From NCBI RefSeq assembly GCF_026016465.1, contig NZ_CP100390.1, positions 1,774,001 to 1,838,000 of the forward strand: DNA of 64,000 bases, in the 5' to 3' direction. A model generated the notes under the pieces. It was given only the letters and a program-made list of their open reading frames with translations. It did not search any database and had not been told where the DNA came from. A program made the translations under genes and the position numbers. The DNA is from Alkalimarinus alittae (lineage in GTDB: Bacteria > Pseudomonadota > Gammaproteobacteria > Pseudomonadales > Oleiphilaceae). Positions 46,118 to 54,897 of this stretch are shown piece by piece (the first letter of the stretch is position 1; every line of letters starts with the position of its first letter).

Positions 46118-47305
46118 TTATAAGGCGTTTTTTAAAGTATCTCTTGCTATGACTAACTCTTCATTGGTTGGAACCACTAGAGCGAGTGTCCCCTTTGGAT
46201 CAGTGATTCGTCCATCTGATTCAGCGCCATGGCATTCATTTAACTGACTTGATATCTTAAAGCCTAATATGGGCAGTCTTGCAAGTGTCATTGCTCTGAT
46301 TTGGCTCGCGTTTTCGCCTATTCCTCCGGTAAACACAAGAGCATCAATTGAGGGGAGAGATGACGCCATAGCAGCAATGTATTTAGCAAGTTTGAAACAA
46401 AATACTTCAATCGCTAATGCGGCTCTTTCATTACCGTTTTCAGCTAGTTCAAATAAGGTACGCATATCATTGGTTTCACCCGACACACCGATAAGACCGC
46501 TTTCTTTGTTCAGCATTTGGCTGATGCTTTCGCTATTCATACCTATTTTACATAAAAACTCAAAAAGGCCTGGGTCAATGTCGCCGCTACGTGTACCCAT
46601 CATCAAACCTTCAAGGGGTGTTAGCCCCATGCTGGTGTCGACACTAAGTCCATCTTTTATTGCAGTGACACTGCAGCCATTACCTAAGTGAGCCGTAATA
46701 AAATTACATTCGCTTAAGGGCTTTTTAAGTTTACTGGCTGCGATTTCAGCCACATACTTATGGCTAGTCCCATGAAAGCCATATCGCCTTATCCCATGGT
46801 CGGTATATAGGTGATAGGGAATAGGATAAAGGTATGATGCTTTTGGTAATGACTGGTGAAATGCCGTGTCAAAGACAGCTACTTGTGGTGTAGAAGGGTA
46901 AAACTCCGCCATTAGCGTAATGCCAAGGAGGTTTGCGGGGTTATGCAGTGGTGCAAGTGCAGCGCATTTTTCAATTTCAGCAAGCACGGTTTTATCAACC
47001 CTGACAGAGTTACTAAATGACTCCCCGCCATGAACCACTCGATGACCAATACCTATAGGTTCGCGGGTGAGTAATTGCATCTCTTTTAATGAGTTAATAA
47101 CGTGTTTGATAGCGGTACTATGGTCTGAGCATGTTAAGTTTGAGGTTGTTTTATTGTCGCCCTTTTTGATGGTTATGAAGGCGTCTGTGGTGCCAAGTTT
47201 TTCAGCTAGTCCGGAGGCCACACAGTCAAAATCTTTAGCTGTAAAAAGTGCGAACTTAAGGGAAGAGCTGCCACAGTTAATAACAAGAATTGTATCGTTA
47301 TTCAT
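46118..47305 (-). CDS. ackA: Acetate kinase AckA
   Basis: Makes ATP and acetate from acetyl phosphate and ADP. The ASKHA-fold motifs NCGSSSLKFALF at the start, GHRVVHGGESF, FDTAFHQSLP, RRYGFHGTSHKYV and FTGGIGENASQIR are all present. The length is 395 aa. It is the first gene of ackA-pta and a possible source of acetyl phosphate. Confidence 0.97.
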   Translation of the reverse strand: MNNDTILVINCGSSSLKFALFTAKDFDCVASGLAEKLGTTDAFITIKKGDNKTTSNLTCSDHSTAIKHVINSLKEMQLLTREPIGIGHRVVHGGESFSNSVRVDKTVLAEIEKCAALAPLHNPANLLGITLMAEFYPSTPQVAVFDTAFHQSLPKASYLYPIPYHLYTDHGIRRYGFHGTSHKYVAEIAASKLKKPLSECNFITAHLGNGCSVTAIKDGLSVDTSMGLTPLEGLMMGTRSGDIDPGLFEFLCKIGMNSESISQMLNKESGLIGVSGETNDMRTLFELAENGNERAALAIEVFCFKLAKYIAAMASSLPSIDALVFTGGIGENASQIRAMTLARLPILGFKISSQLNECHGAESDGRITDPKGTLALVVPTNEELVIARDTLKNAL

Positions 47306-47490
47306 AGGTTTATTACTGGTTAGAAAAGTAGGGGGCTAAATTTTAGTGGAATAGGGTGTGCGCTCATTGATATTGGTTAACTAACTCGATGAAATATTAT
47401 CAATCATTACCATGCCCGTTCATTTGAAAGGCTATATTAGCAGTGCATTATTGTCACTGCTACCTAATTGGCGTGCTTAAACATGTTTCA

Positions 47491-49902
47491 TTAGGCATTA
47501 TCTTGGATATTTTTCGTGAGCCAGTTGTTAAAGTCTTCAGCAGGCACAGGTCGACTAAAAAAGTAACCTTGAGCGTAATCACAGTTGTGTTGGTTTAGAA
47601 AACCAAGTTGAGGTGCTTCTTCAACTCCTTCTGCAATAACTTTTAAACCAAGGCTATGGGCCATTGTAATGATGGCCGTCACTAACGCTGCATCTTCACT
47701 CGACTCAATAACGTCTTGTACAAATGACTTGTCTATCTTAAGTGTGTCAAAAGGGTAACTTTTTAAGTACCCCAGTGCTGAGTAGCCTGTTCCAAAGTCA
47801 TCAATTGAAAGCTTAATACCTTTTTCGTCGAGGTGCTTAAATATTCCAGATGTTTCGATCGACTTGTCAAGAATAAGTCTTTCTGTGATTTCAAGTTCTA
47901 GAAACTGAGGGTCTAACTGAGTCTCAGACAGTACTTGGTTAACGGTTTCAATAAAACCACCGTCTCTAAATTGTCTGGGTGATACGTTCACGGCAATCGT
48001 AAGGTTCATTCCTGTCGTTTGCTGCCAGTGTTTAATATCTTTACAGGCTGTATTGAGTACCCAGTCGCCGATGGGAACTATAAGGCCTGTTTCTTCTGCT
48101 AGCGGTATAAACTTATCAGGCGATATAATGCCTAGTGTGGGGTTGTTCCAGCGTATTAGTGCTTCAGCACCTATTATTTTACCTGTCGATGCCTGTACTA
48201 TCGGTTGATAGTACAGTTCTAGCTCTTCAAGTTCTAATGCTCTTCTTAGCCGGGTTTCAATTTGGAGTCTTTCGTGCGAGTCCTGATTCATTTCAGGTGA
48301 AAAGCGTTGGAATGAACTCTTTCCTTTGTCTTTTGCTTGATACATTGCAGCATCTGCATGTTGCAGAAGGGTGGAGCTTGTGTCGCTATCTGTTGGGTAA
48401 ATAGCAATACCAATACTGGTACTTATAAACACTTCTTGATTGGTTAGAATAAAGGGAGGGGTGAATGTTTGAAGTATTCTTTCCGCAACCTGTTCTGCCG
48501 CTGCATCGTCATCGAGAGAGGGTAAAATAACGAGGAACTCGTCACCACCAAGCCGTGCAACTGTGCTGGTGCCTCTTAAGCAAGATGAAATACGACGAGA
48601 GGCTTCAATCAATAGACTGTCACCATTATCGTGCCCCATTGTGTCGTTTATATGCTTAAAATTATCTAAATCGAGAAACATTAAGCCTACTTTGTGGTCG
48701 TCCCTTCTTGCCTGAGCGAGGGCAAGCTTTAAGCGGTCAAGTGCTAACATTCTATTGGGTAAACCTGTGAGAATGTCGTAATTGGCTTGTCTAAGTAATT
48801 GCTGTTCGTAACGCTTACGAATACTGATGTCTTCCCCAAGAATTAGATAGTGGTTTGGCCTCCCTTCGTTATCCTTTATGGGGGTAATAATAGACTGCTC
48901 CCAAAAGCGTTCTCCGCCTTTGCGAGTATTGTGGATTTCACCTTGCCACACACCTACGCGTTCAACTTGTAATTGAATGTTGTCCCAAAGTTGAGCGTGT
49001 TGAGTCGAAACGTCACCATTAATATCTCGCGGGTGCTGGGAAATTACATCGTTTAGCTCGAATCCAGTCAGTTGAGAAAATTTAGTATTAATATATTCGA
49101 TTTTCCAACTGCGATCACAAATGAGCACTGAAGAAGGGCTTTGCTCAAGGGCTAACGAGAGTTTTCGAATTTCATTTTCGCTTTCATACTGCTTTTGTAA
49201 ATCATCAATGAGCGTTAGCCGCATGCTATTAATGGCATTAGTCACTTGAGATAATTCGTCAGACTCATTAAATTTTGTATTTTCTCGGTCGAGAACGAGT
49301 GGTTTATCGAGGTGCTTGATGTTTAGGCTTTGCGCATATTCAGCCATTCTTCCAAGATGTCGAGTTACAAGGTATTGGAATATCCAAAGTATTAGAATTG
49401 AGATAAAAAAGGTTTTGAACGCTTGAGTGGTCAGAATTACAAACACCTTTCGTTTAAGGTTCTCATAAATTCCTTCCATACTCGCAACAATTGTCAGCTC
49501 CCCTAGGGTGTAGATTTCTTCACTATTATGAATAAGGGGGAACGTGTGGGAAACGGTGGAAATGTTTGAATCTAACTCACCTAGCACTATTTCTGAATCA
49601 GGGTAAACATTTAACCTAAGCTGTATGATATCGGGAAGGTTAAGAATTCCTTGCATTTGAACATTGAGTAATTTTTGATCTAGAGACCATAAGCTTCTCG
49701 ACAAGCTGCTCATATAGCTTGTTTCGATGACAGACATTCTTTCATCTACTTTCGAAATATCTTCACTGTAATCAGAATAAATTTGCACGCCCGCTGTGAT
49801 CAGCGTAAACATTGAGCTACAAATAAGAATGTAAGTGAGCATCTTATACGAAAGCGGTGAGCTTGATTTAAAGTGCTTTATGCGCTGTAAAAGGTTAGGC
49901 AT
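47491..49902 (-). CDS. PAS-GGDEF-EAL cyclic-di-GMP signalling protein
   Basis: A membrane receptor of 803 aa. Helices at about 18-40 and 155-178 flank a periplasmic sensor segment. A HAMP-like linker, a PAS domain (about 245-365), GGDEF (about 370-530) and EAL (about 545-795) follow. The synthase site GGDEF is intact, while the allosteric RxxD site reads RGTS, so product inhibition is probably lost. The hydrolase has AEALIRW and DDFGTGYS, so it should be active. Net activity cannot be predicted. It probably affects motility and may feed the riboswitch at 19858-19945. Confidence 0.93.
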   Translation of the reverse strand: MPNLLQRIKHFKSSSPLSYKMLTYILICSSMFTLITAGVQIYSDYSEDISKVDERMSVIETSYMSSLSRSLWSLDQKLLNVQMQGILNLPDIIQLRLNVYPDSEIVLGELDSNISTVSHTFPLIHNSEEIYTLGELTIVASMEGIYENLKRKVFVILTTQAFKTFFISILILWIFQYLVTRHLGRMAEYAQSLNIKHLDKPLVLDRENTKFNESDELSQVTNAINSMRLTLIDDLQKQYESENEIRKLSLALEQSPSSVLICDRSWKIEYINTKFSQLTGFELNDVISQHPRDINGDVSTQHAQLWDNIQLQVERVGVWQGEIHNTRKGGERFWEQSIITPIKDNEGRPNHYLILGEDISIRKRYEQQLLRQANYDILTGLPNRMLALDRLKLALAQARRDDHKVGLMFLDLDNFKHINDTMGHDNGDSLLIEASRRISSCLRGTSTVARLGGDEFLVILPSLDDDAAAEQVAERILQTFTPPFILTNQEVFISTSIGIAIYPTDSDTSSTLLQHADAAMYQAKDKGKSSFQRFSPEMNQDSHERLQIETRLRRALELEELELYYQPIVQASTGKIIGAEALIRWNNPTLGIISPDKFIPLAEETGLIVPIGDWVLNTACKDIKHWQQTTGMNLTIAVNVSPRQFRDGGFIETVNQVLSETQLDPQFLELEITERLILDKSIETSGIFKHLDEKGIKLSIDDFGTGYSALGYLKSYPFDTLKIDKSFVQDVIESSEDAALVTAIITMAHSLGLKVIAEGVEEAPQLGFLNQHNCDYAQGYFFSRPVPAEDFNNWLTKNIQDNA

Positions 49903-50160
49903 GTCGAATGAACGGATTCTCTTGTATGCTAATTATAAGGTCTTTTGGGTTAACCGAGATCTTAGTATGTCTGGTTAAAGCGAACCCTAAGGCTATTAAG
50001 TCTACTTAGCTAAGTTACATTAGAATAATAGACTAGCATTTTGCAACCTGCTGAAAAATCGATACCTTTTTATGTAATTATTTATTAATAACGGCTGAAA
50101 TAGATATGTTCTTATTTTTTACTTAGGTAATGATGAAAAACAAGTGCGGCTGTGTCTAAT

Positions 50161-50174
50161 TTGATCAATATCAA
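50161..50174 (+). promoter_or_regulatory. Anr/FNR box
   Basis: TTGATCAATATCAA is a perfect TTGAT-N4-ATCAA FNR-family site. A -10-like TATATG starts at 50195, about 27 bp from the site centre, the spacing of a class II activated promoter. This predicts induction of the downstream micro-gene at low oxygen. Confidence 0.82.
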
Positions 50175-50203
50175 TAACTATACCTCTATATGAGTATATG
50201 GTT

Positions 50204-50221
50204 TGATTATGATTATCAATA
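50204..50221 (+). promoter_or_regulatory. Possible Fur box overlapping the transcription start
   Basis: GATTATGATTATCAATAA matches the 19-bp Fur consensus at about 14 of 18 positions and would overlap +1 of the Anr-type promoter. The match is moderate and the region is AT-rich. Confidence 0.3.
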
Positions 50222-50260
50222 AATAAGCCTTGATGATTGGGGCTAGCAAAGGGGTGTCAC

Positions 50261-50386
50261 ATGTATACAGATATTGTTGTTTTAGCTGGCATAGGTACCG
50301 TAGGCCTGATGGTGGCGTTTATGGTCGGGTTTGCTTATTTTTTTGCTAAAGATGGAAAAAAGAGAAGTAAGTTAAACTATAAATGA
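50261..50386 (+). CDS. ccoM: CcoM-like small subunit of cbb3 cytochrome oxidase
   Basis: A 41-aa membrane peptide, read by eye: MYTDIVVLAGIGTVGLMVAF, then MVGFAYFFAKDGKKRSKLNYK. It has a short acidic N-terminus, one membrane helix with the TVGLMVAF-x-x-GF pattern, and a basic tail. This strongly resembles CcoM, the tiny subunit first seen in the Pseudomonas stutzeri cbb3 oxidase structure, where it stabilises the complex. A strong AAGGGGTG ribosome site is 7 bp upstream, and a perfect Anr/FNR box precedes it. Both support a real, low-oxygen-induced gene. The main cco genes are not in the window. Confidence 0.75.
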   Translation: MYTDIVVLAGIGTVGLMVAFMVGFAYFFAKDGKKRSKLNYK

Positions 50387-50388
50387 AG

Positions 50389-50417
50389 TTGAGAGCCTTA
50401 TATGTAGGCTCTCAATT
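50389..50417. terminator. Bidirectional terminator between ccoM and the EAL-HDOD gene
   Basis: A 10-bp stem (ttgagagcct 50389-50398 with aggctctcaa 50406-50415), a 7-nt loop and a T-rich 3' side. It lies just after the ccoM-like stop and touches the end of the converging gene. Confidence 0.75.
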
Positions 50418-51627
50418 ACTCTTCTGTATGCTTACCGGCCCAAGTAACGCTTTCAATATACATTCTATTTAAATCAATTTTTGAAATCCCGAATCGTTCT
50501 AGTAAATTCCAGTGGATTGCCTGCCACTTTGATTGTTCGTAATGCTTTGCTGTATGAATTGCTAGTCCTGCCTTTCCACGGTAATGGATAAGTGCATCGG
50601 ATATCGTTGCTTCTAACGGTAAGGATAATAGTAGTTCTTTCAGAGGTGTATCGAAGTAGATATCTAGGCTCGAAAGTAAGCCTGTTGTAAAGTATAAATC
50701 AGGCTGATCGGGTGATAGTTTTTGAGACAGAAGTTCGCACAGTCTTGCTCTTGCTAGCGATATTTGTCTTAGCGATACTGGCTTGTCATCCATTTTGCTA
50801 AGTGCAAGCAGGCTAGACCAGCTCTTAATCTTGCTGATGCCTATCATCATTACAGCCATGTGTATCGAGTCTATAGTGACGGCTCTTCTATAAGCGGCTG
50901 AGTTTACCAGTTTAAGTAGCTTGAAACTTAGCGTTGGATCTTTCGATATAATGGCGTTAAGTTCAGTTACATTGACGGCAGGGTTTTGTAATTCGCTAAT
51001 TAGTTGAAGTACTGCTAGCTTATTTTGCGGTAGTTTTTGTCCTTTAATTATCTCAGGTTTACTTAAAAAATAGCCTTGAAAAAGGTCGCAACCTAAACCT
51101 TTACATAGGTTGTAGTCTTTTATTGTTTCTATTTTTTCGGCTAGAAGCGTGTTAGAAAATTGTCTTAAATGGTTGATTGCACTTTTTAATTCATCGGCAT
51201 TCATGGCGGGAAGTTCAAGCTTTATGATATCAGCCAGAGGTAGCAGGGGTTTGTAACGCTCATCCATCACAAAATCGTCTAGGGCGATGCGGTATCCCTT
51301 ATGTTTGAGATTTTTTATTGCATCTACAACATCTGTATCAATAATGATGTCTTCGAGCACTTCAACAACAATGAGTTCGGGGTTGAAGGGAGGGGGGGCT
51401 AGTAAAAGTTCTTTTGTAAAGTTAACAAACGCAGGTTTATTGCCGGTTACTTTTTCTATGTCGCCTTCCGTAAAGGCGTTAAGTAATACTCTGGACGTAG
51501 CAATATTGCCATCAAAATTTGGCATATCGCATTTATCTTCTGGCCTGAACAGAAGTTCATAGGCTACTAATTCTTGTTGAGTATCATAAATAGGCTGTCG
51601 CGCTAACAATACATTTTGTTCGGTCAT
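50416..51627 (-). CDS. EAL-HDOD signal protein with degenerate EAL domain
   Basis: A 403-aa protein of the YuxH/CdgJ type: an N-terminal EAL-like domain (about 1-205) and an HDOD domain (about 210-395). The EAL motif is ELL (VAYELLFRP), and the loop-6 motif DDFGTG reads DDFVMD, so phosphodiesterase activity is unlikely. Vibrio cholerae CdgJ, with the same architecture, affects motility. HDOD domains act as protein-interaction platforms. It is transcribed toward the ccoM-like gene. Confidence 0.88.
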   Translation of the reverse strand: MTEQNVLLARQPIYDTQQELVAYELLFRPEDKCDMPNFDGNIATSRVLLNAFTEGDIEKVTGNKPAFVNFTKELLLAPPPFNPELIVVEVLEDIIIDTDVVDAIKNLKHKGYRIALDDFVMDERYKPLLPLADIIKLELPAMNADELKSAINHLRQFSNTLLAEKIETIKDYNLCKGLGCDLFQGYFLSKPEIIKGQKLPQNKLAVLQLISELQNPAVNVTELNAIISKDPTLSFKLLKLVNSAAYRRAVTIDSIHMAVMMIGISKIKSWSSLLALSKMDDKPVSLRQISLARARLCELLSQKLSPDQPDLYFTTGLLSSLDIYFDTPLKELLLSLPLEATISDALIHYRGKAGLAIHTAKHYEQSKWQAIHWNLLERFGISKIDLNRMYIESVTWAGKHTEE

Positions 51628-51750
51628 TAGTGCTCTCGAGATAGGGTTCTTCTTCTTTGCTGAAGCTTTCTTTGGATGATTTATTTAAGTGTAGAATAAA
51701 AATAAAAAAGAGGGAGGCGTTTACTGGATTGATTGTTAATAAACCTAAAA

Positions 51751-51788
51751 CGAAAAAAGCCCGTGCAATAAGATTGCACGGGCTTTTA
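51751..51788 (-). terminator. Intrinsic terminator of tRNA-Glu
   Basis: A perfect 14-bp stem (51755-51768 with 51774-51787) and, read on the minus strand, a run of six Ts. It begins 8 bp after the tRNA. Confidence 0.93.
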
Positions 51789-51795
51789 GAATAAG

Positions 51796-51871
51796 TGGCG
51801 TCCCCAAGGGGAGTCGAACCCCTGTTACCGCCGTGAAAGGGCGGTGTCCTAGGCCTCTAGACGATGGGGAC
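51796..51871 (-). tRNA. tRNA-Glu (anticodon TTC)
   Basis: A 76-nt cloverleaf on the minus strand: acceptor GTCCCCA, anticodon stem ccgcc/ggcgg around CTTTCAC giving TTC, T-arm AGGGG-TTCGACT-CCCCT, and encoded CCA. It stands alone, not in an rRNA spacer. Confidence 0.96.
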
Positions 51872-51901
51872 GCAATGCTTTACCTCGTCAAGGTGGCGCG
51901 T

Positions 51902-51930
51902 ATTCTATGGTGGAGGTGTAACTATGTCAA
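51902..51930 (-). promoter_or_regulatory. Sigma-70 promoter of tRNA-Glu
   Basis: On the minus strand, TTGACA (51930-51925), a 17-bp spacer and TAGAAT (51907-51902), followed by a GC-rich discriminator (ACGCGCC), the feature of stringently controlled stable-RNA promoters. The tRNA begins 30 bp downstream. Confidence 0.85.
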
Positions 51931-51987
51931 TAACTAAGTATTAAAAAATATTGTCTTTTATTAACTTGGTTTGGAAGGCGTTACTGG

Positions 51988-52581
51988 TTAGTTCGAGCCA
52001 ATTTGATTAATGCAATACTTTAAGCTGCTAGCCATAAGATCAAAAACGGCTTCTAAACCTTCAGCTTCAGCTAGATCAAAGTAATGGATTGCAATATTAC
52101 GTCTTGATTTTGGAATTTGTGGGATAACGTTTTCTTTCGTTTGCTTGAGAAAGATGGCAAGTATAATTTCGTATCTTAGCTTGTTTTCACCGGCGCAAAA
52201 ATAGTAGCCGTACTCAGGAGAGTTGAAGGACGGCTTTCCTTGATCAGTATGTACTTGCTTTGCACACTTGGCATAATCTGAATTGATAGCTGAGTACGCT
52301 GATAGTAAATCAGACTCTTCTATTAGTTTATAAGTGGACCTTACTTTTTTTTCGCCTTGAGAGGAAAGGTTGGGCAAGCTCTCAATGAGTTCATTCAGAG
52401 GAATTCCACGGTTATAAAATTGAGCCGTTGTTAGCATTTCGGTAGTAATAATGGTACATGATTGATAGCTGTGTTTAATATTCTCTTTTGCAGATAGGTT
52501 AGTGATAGATAGAAGTAGTAGTAGAACAACTGCGCAGAAGTGCTTACCGGTAGTCTTGTAGCGTGTTGATGTATAATTCAT
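51988..52581 (-). CDS. Exported protein of unknown function
   Basis: I do not recognise a family. The product has a signal peptide (about 14-31: FCAVVLLLLLSITNLSAKE) and a mature part of about 165 aa with four cysteines, including SCTIITTEM and YFCAGENKLRYEIILAIFLK, possibly two disulfides. I chose the ATG at 52581, 2 bp after the stop of the solute-binding gene; an in-frame ATG at 52617 inside that gene would extend the N-terminus. Cotranscription with the solute-binding protein is likely. Confidence 0.65.
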   Translation of the reverse strand: MNYTSTRYKTTGKHFCAVVLLLLLSITNLSAKENIKHSYQSCTIITTEMLTTAQFYNRGIPLNELIESLPNLSSQGEKKVRSTYKLIEESDLLSAYSAINSDYAKCAKQVHTDQGKPSFNSPEYGYYFCAGENKLRYEIILAIFLKQTKENVIPQIPKSRRNIAIHYFDLAEAEGLEAVFDLMASSLKYCINQIGSN

Positions 52582-52585
52582 TGTT

Positions 52586-53371
52586 TTAGTGGCTGGTGTT
52601 AGGTGTGATGGTTCCATTAGTGATCAGTTGATGATATGACTGATCAAGCTTTTTAATTAATTCTTCCGCATGGCTATATTTTTTTGACACTATAAAGGAT
52701 GAGTTGCGTTTATTTAAAACGCTGTGCTGAAGATCATCTACAGGGTTATTTCTTAAGTAAGCGTTGATAGGCTCATTGTAGTCTAGAAAATATTCACCTC
52801 TTTGTAGTTGGAGCATTTTTAGGCCAGATTTGTGCGTGGGTGTGAATAGCGCGATCATGCCAAAATCTTCGTGGGTTATCTTATCAATCAGGCCTGCGTA
52901 AGTATAACCATTGATTAATATAGTATGCGTGCCTGAAAGCTCTTTTATGTGTGATATTGGTGGTGTTCCTTTTAGATACCATGCAGATAGCGTGATGTTG
53001 CTAGGTACAGACTTACTTTCTAAGACATGACCTTGAAGTGAAGGGATGCCAGATAAGCCCGGCCACATGTCTATATTGCCTTCTTTAAGGTATAAATAAG
53101 CTCTAGCAATAGGCAGAAATACAAATTCGTATTCTATTTCTGCATTGTTTAATACTGCTTTTGTTATCTCGATGAATGAGCCAGCGGGTTGGTTGTTTTC
53201 ATCTTTGTACTCGATCGGCGGAAATTCAACATAAGCCACTTTTAGTTTTTCAACTGTTTGAGTGTTACCTGTTGTCGCTAAGCTAAAAAGCAATAGGGTG
53301 ATGATACCAAGCCTTGAGGGTGTTAGTAATTTGAGTGTGATAATGTTAAACCCTTTAGTTATACGCAACAC
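52586..53371 (-). CDS. Periplasmic solute-binding protein, family 3 type
   Basis: A 261-aa protein with a signal peptide ending near TGNTQT. The SBP_bac_3 fold is visible: KLKVAYVEFPPIEYKDENNQPAGSFIEITK (about 43-72) and EYEFVFLPIARAYLYLKEGNIDMWPG. Similar stand-alone binding proteins near motility genes in marine gammaproteobacteria are annotated as transporter substrate-binding or sensor proteins. No permease or ATPase is adjacent, so it may act as a receptor or serve another transporter. The start is a GTG. Confidence 0.78.
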   Translation of the reverse strand: MLRITKGFNIITLKLLTPSRLGIITLLLFSLATTGNTQTVEKLKVAYVEFPPIEYKDENNQPAGSFIEITKAVLNNAEIEYEFVFLPIARAYLYLKEGNIDMWPGLSGIPSLQGHVLESKSVPSNITLSAWYLKGTPPISHIKELSGTHTILINGYTYAGLIDKITHEDFGMIALFTPTHKSGLKMLQLQRGEYFLDYNEPINAYLRNNPVDDLQHSVLNKRNSSFIVSKKYSHAEELIKKLDQSYHQLITNGTITPNTSH

Positions 53372-53705
53372 GTGTTACCTGTTAATTAATGTTTAAGGCT
53401 GTAACGATATAAATTTATTTAAACGGAACCATGTGAGTTGTTTTCATAATGGTGGCTGTATAGAAAATGGTGTGTTTTCAAATAGTTTAATGACAAATGA
53501 CCGTTACAGCGTGCATGGTCTTAGTATAGCGGCAGGAAGTGATTAATATCAAAGCGGCTTTGAAAAAAAACAATGAAATGAGAATAGGTCAATATTGCGT
53601 TTCGTATTAATTTGATAGAATGTTTAAAATTTAGTTATCCTGCAAACAATAAAAATAAAAAATACAGCTGGATTTTTAGTCAACCAGGTAAGTTGGATGT
53701 AAGTG
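53372..53705. other. Divergent intergenic region
   Basis: 334 bp between the solute-binding and TetR-type genes. It is AT-rich and should contain both promoters. I see no clear operator, RNA or small gene. Confidence 0.4.
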
Positions 53706-54413
53706 ATGAATGCTGAAAATGTCGCAACGACAAAAGAGTTTGAGTCATTAAAAAGCTCTATTCAATATCAGGGGCGCAAAGCGGCCAGAGCCAAAAGCGA
53801 GCATCGACGTCGAGAAATTCTTGAGGCTGCCTTAAGGATCGTTTCTCGTGAAGGTATTCGGGGTGTCAAACACCGTGCTGTCGCTAAAGAAGCTAGCGTT
53901 CCTTTGGCTTCTACTACTTACTACTTCAAAGATATAGAAGAGCTTATCAGTGATGCATTTATGCTGTTTGCTGAAAAGAGCTTACAGGTTTTGGATTTGT
54001 TTTATGGCGAGCTTAATAAGCTTGTAGAGACTTATGACGTTAAGCAGATTCATAACAACGCTGAAACAAAAGAGAAGTTTTCTGAAGACTTAATTAGTAT
54101 GGGTGTAGCCTATATTAAGGCGCAAGTGAAATTTAGACGAGAAGATCTACTCGCTGAAATGGCATTTTTGCTTGAGGCAGTTCGTGATGAGCGCTTGAAG
54201 CCATTAGCAAGAGATTACCGGGCTATTTGGTATAGTCGCTTGATTGACTTCCTAACGATCGCCAATGCACCTGCTCCAAAAGAAGACGCCATGTTTATTA
54301 TCAGTTCTGTGCAGGGCTTGTTATACGAAGGGATTGTTAGTGAGGGTGAGATCGATGAGGTTAAAACCCGAGCTATTTTAAAGCGCGCAATTCATTTATT
54401 GATGCAGCCTTAA
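53706..54413 (+). CDS. TetR family transcriptional regulator
   Basis: A 235-aa regulator. After a 38-residue leader, the helix-turn-helix domain is clear: EHRRREILEAALRIVSREGIRGVKHRAVAKEASVP followed by STTYYFKDIEELISDAF (the YYF signature). The C-terminal ligand domain runs about 95-230 and its ligand is unknown. The ATG at 53706 is preferred to the adjoining GTG at 53703. The gene is divergent from the solute-binding protein and upstream of tRNA-Gly. Confidence 0.88.
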   Translation: MNAENVATTKEFESLKSSIQYQGRKAARAKSEHRRREILEAALRIVSREGIRGVKHRAVAKEASVPLASTTYYFKDIEELISDAFMLFAEKSLQVLDLFYGELNKLVETYDVKQIHNNAETKEKFSEDLISMGVAYIKAQVKFRREDLLAEMAFLLEAVRDERLKPLARDYRAIWYSRLIDFLTIANAPAPKEDAMFIISSVQGLLYEGIVSEGEIDEVKTRAILKRAIHLLMQP

Positions 54414-54434
54414 CTAAAAAATTAAACTTAGTGC

Positions 54435-54463
54435 TTGCAACATAAAAAACAGCCCCCTATAAT
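54435..54463 (+). promoter_or_regulatory. Probable tRNA-Gly promoter
   Basis: TTGCAA (54435-54440), a 17-bp spacer and a perfect TATAAT (54458-54463). Transcription would begin about 100 nt before the mature tRNA. Confidence 0.55.
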
Positions 54464-54570
54464 AAGCACCACTTCCAAGGCACTGGTTCAAAAACATATA
54501 AGCCATTGATTGTATGGGGGTTGATTTAGTAGTTTAATTTATAGTTGAATTAAAACTACACCTTTCTTAA

Positions 54571-54646
54571 GCGGGAATAGCTCAGTTGGTAGAGCACAAC
54601 CTTGCCAAGGTTGGGGTCGCGAGTTCGAATCTCGTTTCCCGCTCCA
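54571..54646 (+). tRNA. tRNA-Gly (anticodon GCC)
   Basis: A 76-nt cloverleaf: acceptor GCGGGAA with TTCCCGC, anticodon stem caacc/ggttg around TTGCCAA (GCC), T-arm GCGAG-TTCGAAT-CTCGT, and encoded CCA. Confidence 0.96.
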
Positions 54647-54897
54647 AATTATTTTAAATACTCAGTCTTTTCAAGGTTTACAGGGTGTTTGAAATATCAA
54701 GATTATTTACATTTCAAGATTAACTCAATTATCTAATATTTATCAATAATACATTTATAGCGTTTAAAATGTAGTTTTCCTCCCGTCGTTTAATTTATAA
54801 TTTTCAGTCTACTTCTACTCAAGCTTTCTTGATCTACACTTAAAGATAATTAATTATCTGATAGACATTTTTTGCTTAATTTTTAATGGAGGTTTTC

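Larger units (their letters stand above)
49903..50260. other. Intergenic region with an anaerobic-type promoter
   Basis: A 358-bp gap. The last 100 bp hold the Anr/FNR box, a -10-like TATATG (50195-50200) and a Fur-like stretch in front of the ccoM-like gene. The first 250 bp are AT-rich, presumably with the GGDEF-EAL promoter; nothing else is visible. Confidence 0.5.

Noticed and set aside
50203-50219. A second FNR box, TTGAT-N7-ATCAA
   Set aside because: The spacing is 7 instead of 4, so it is not an FNR site; it is noted only as part of a Fur-like stretch.
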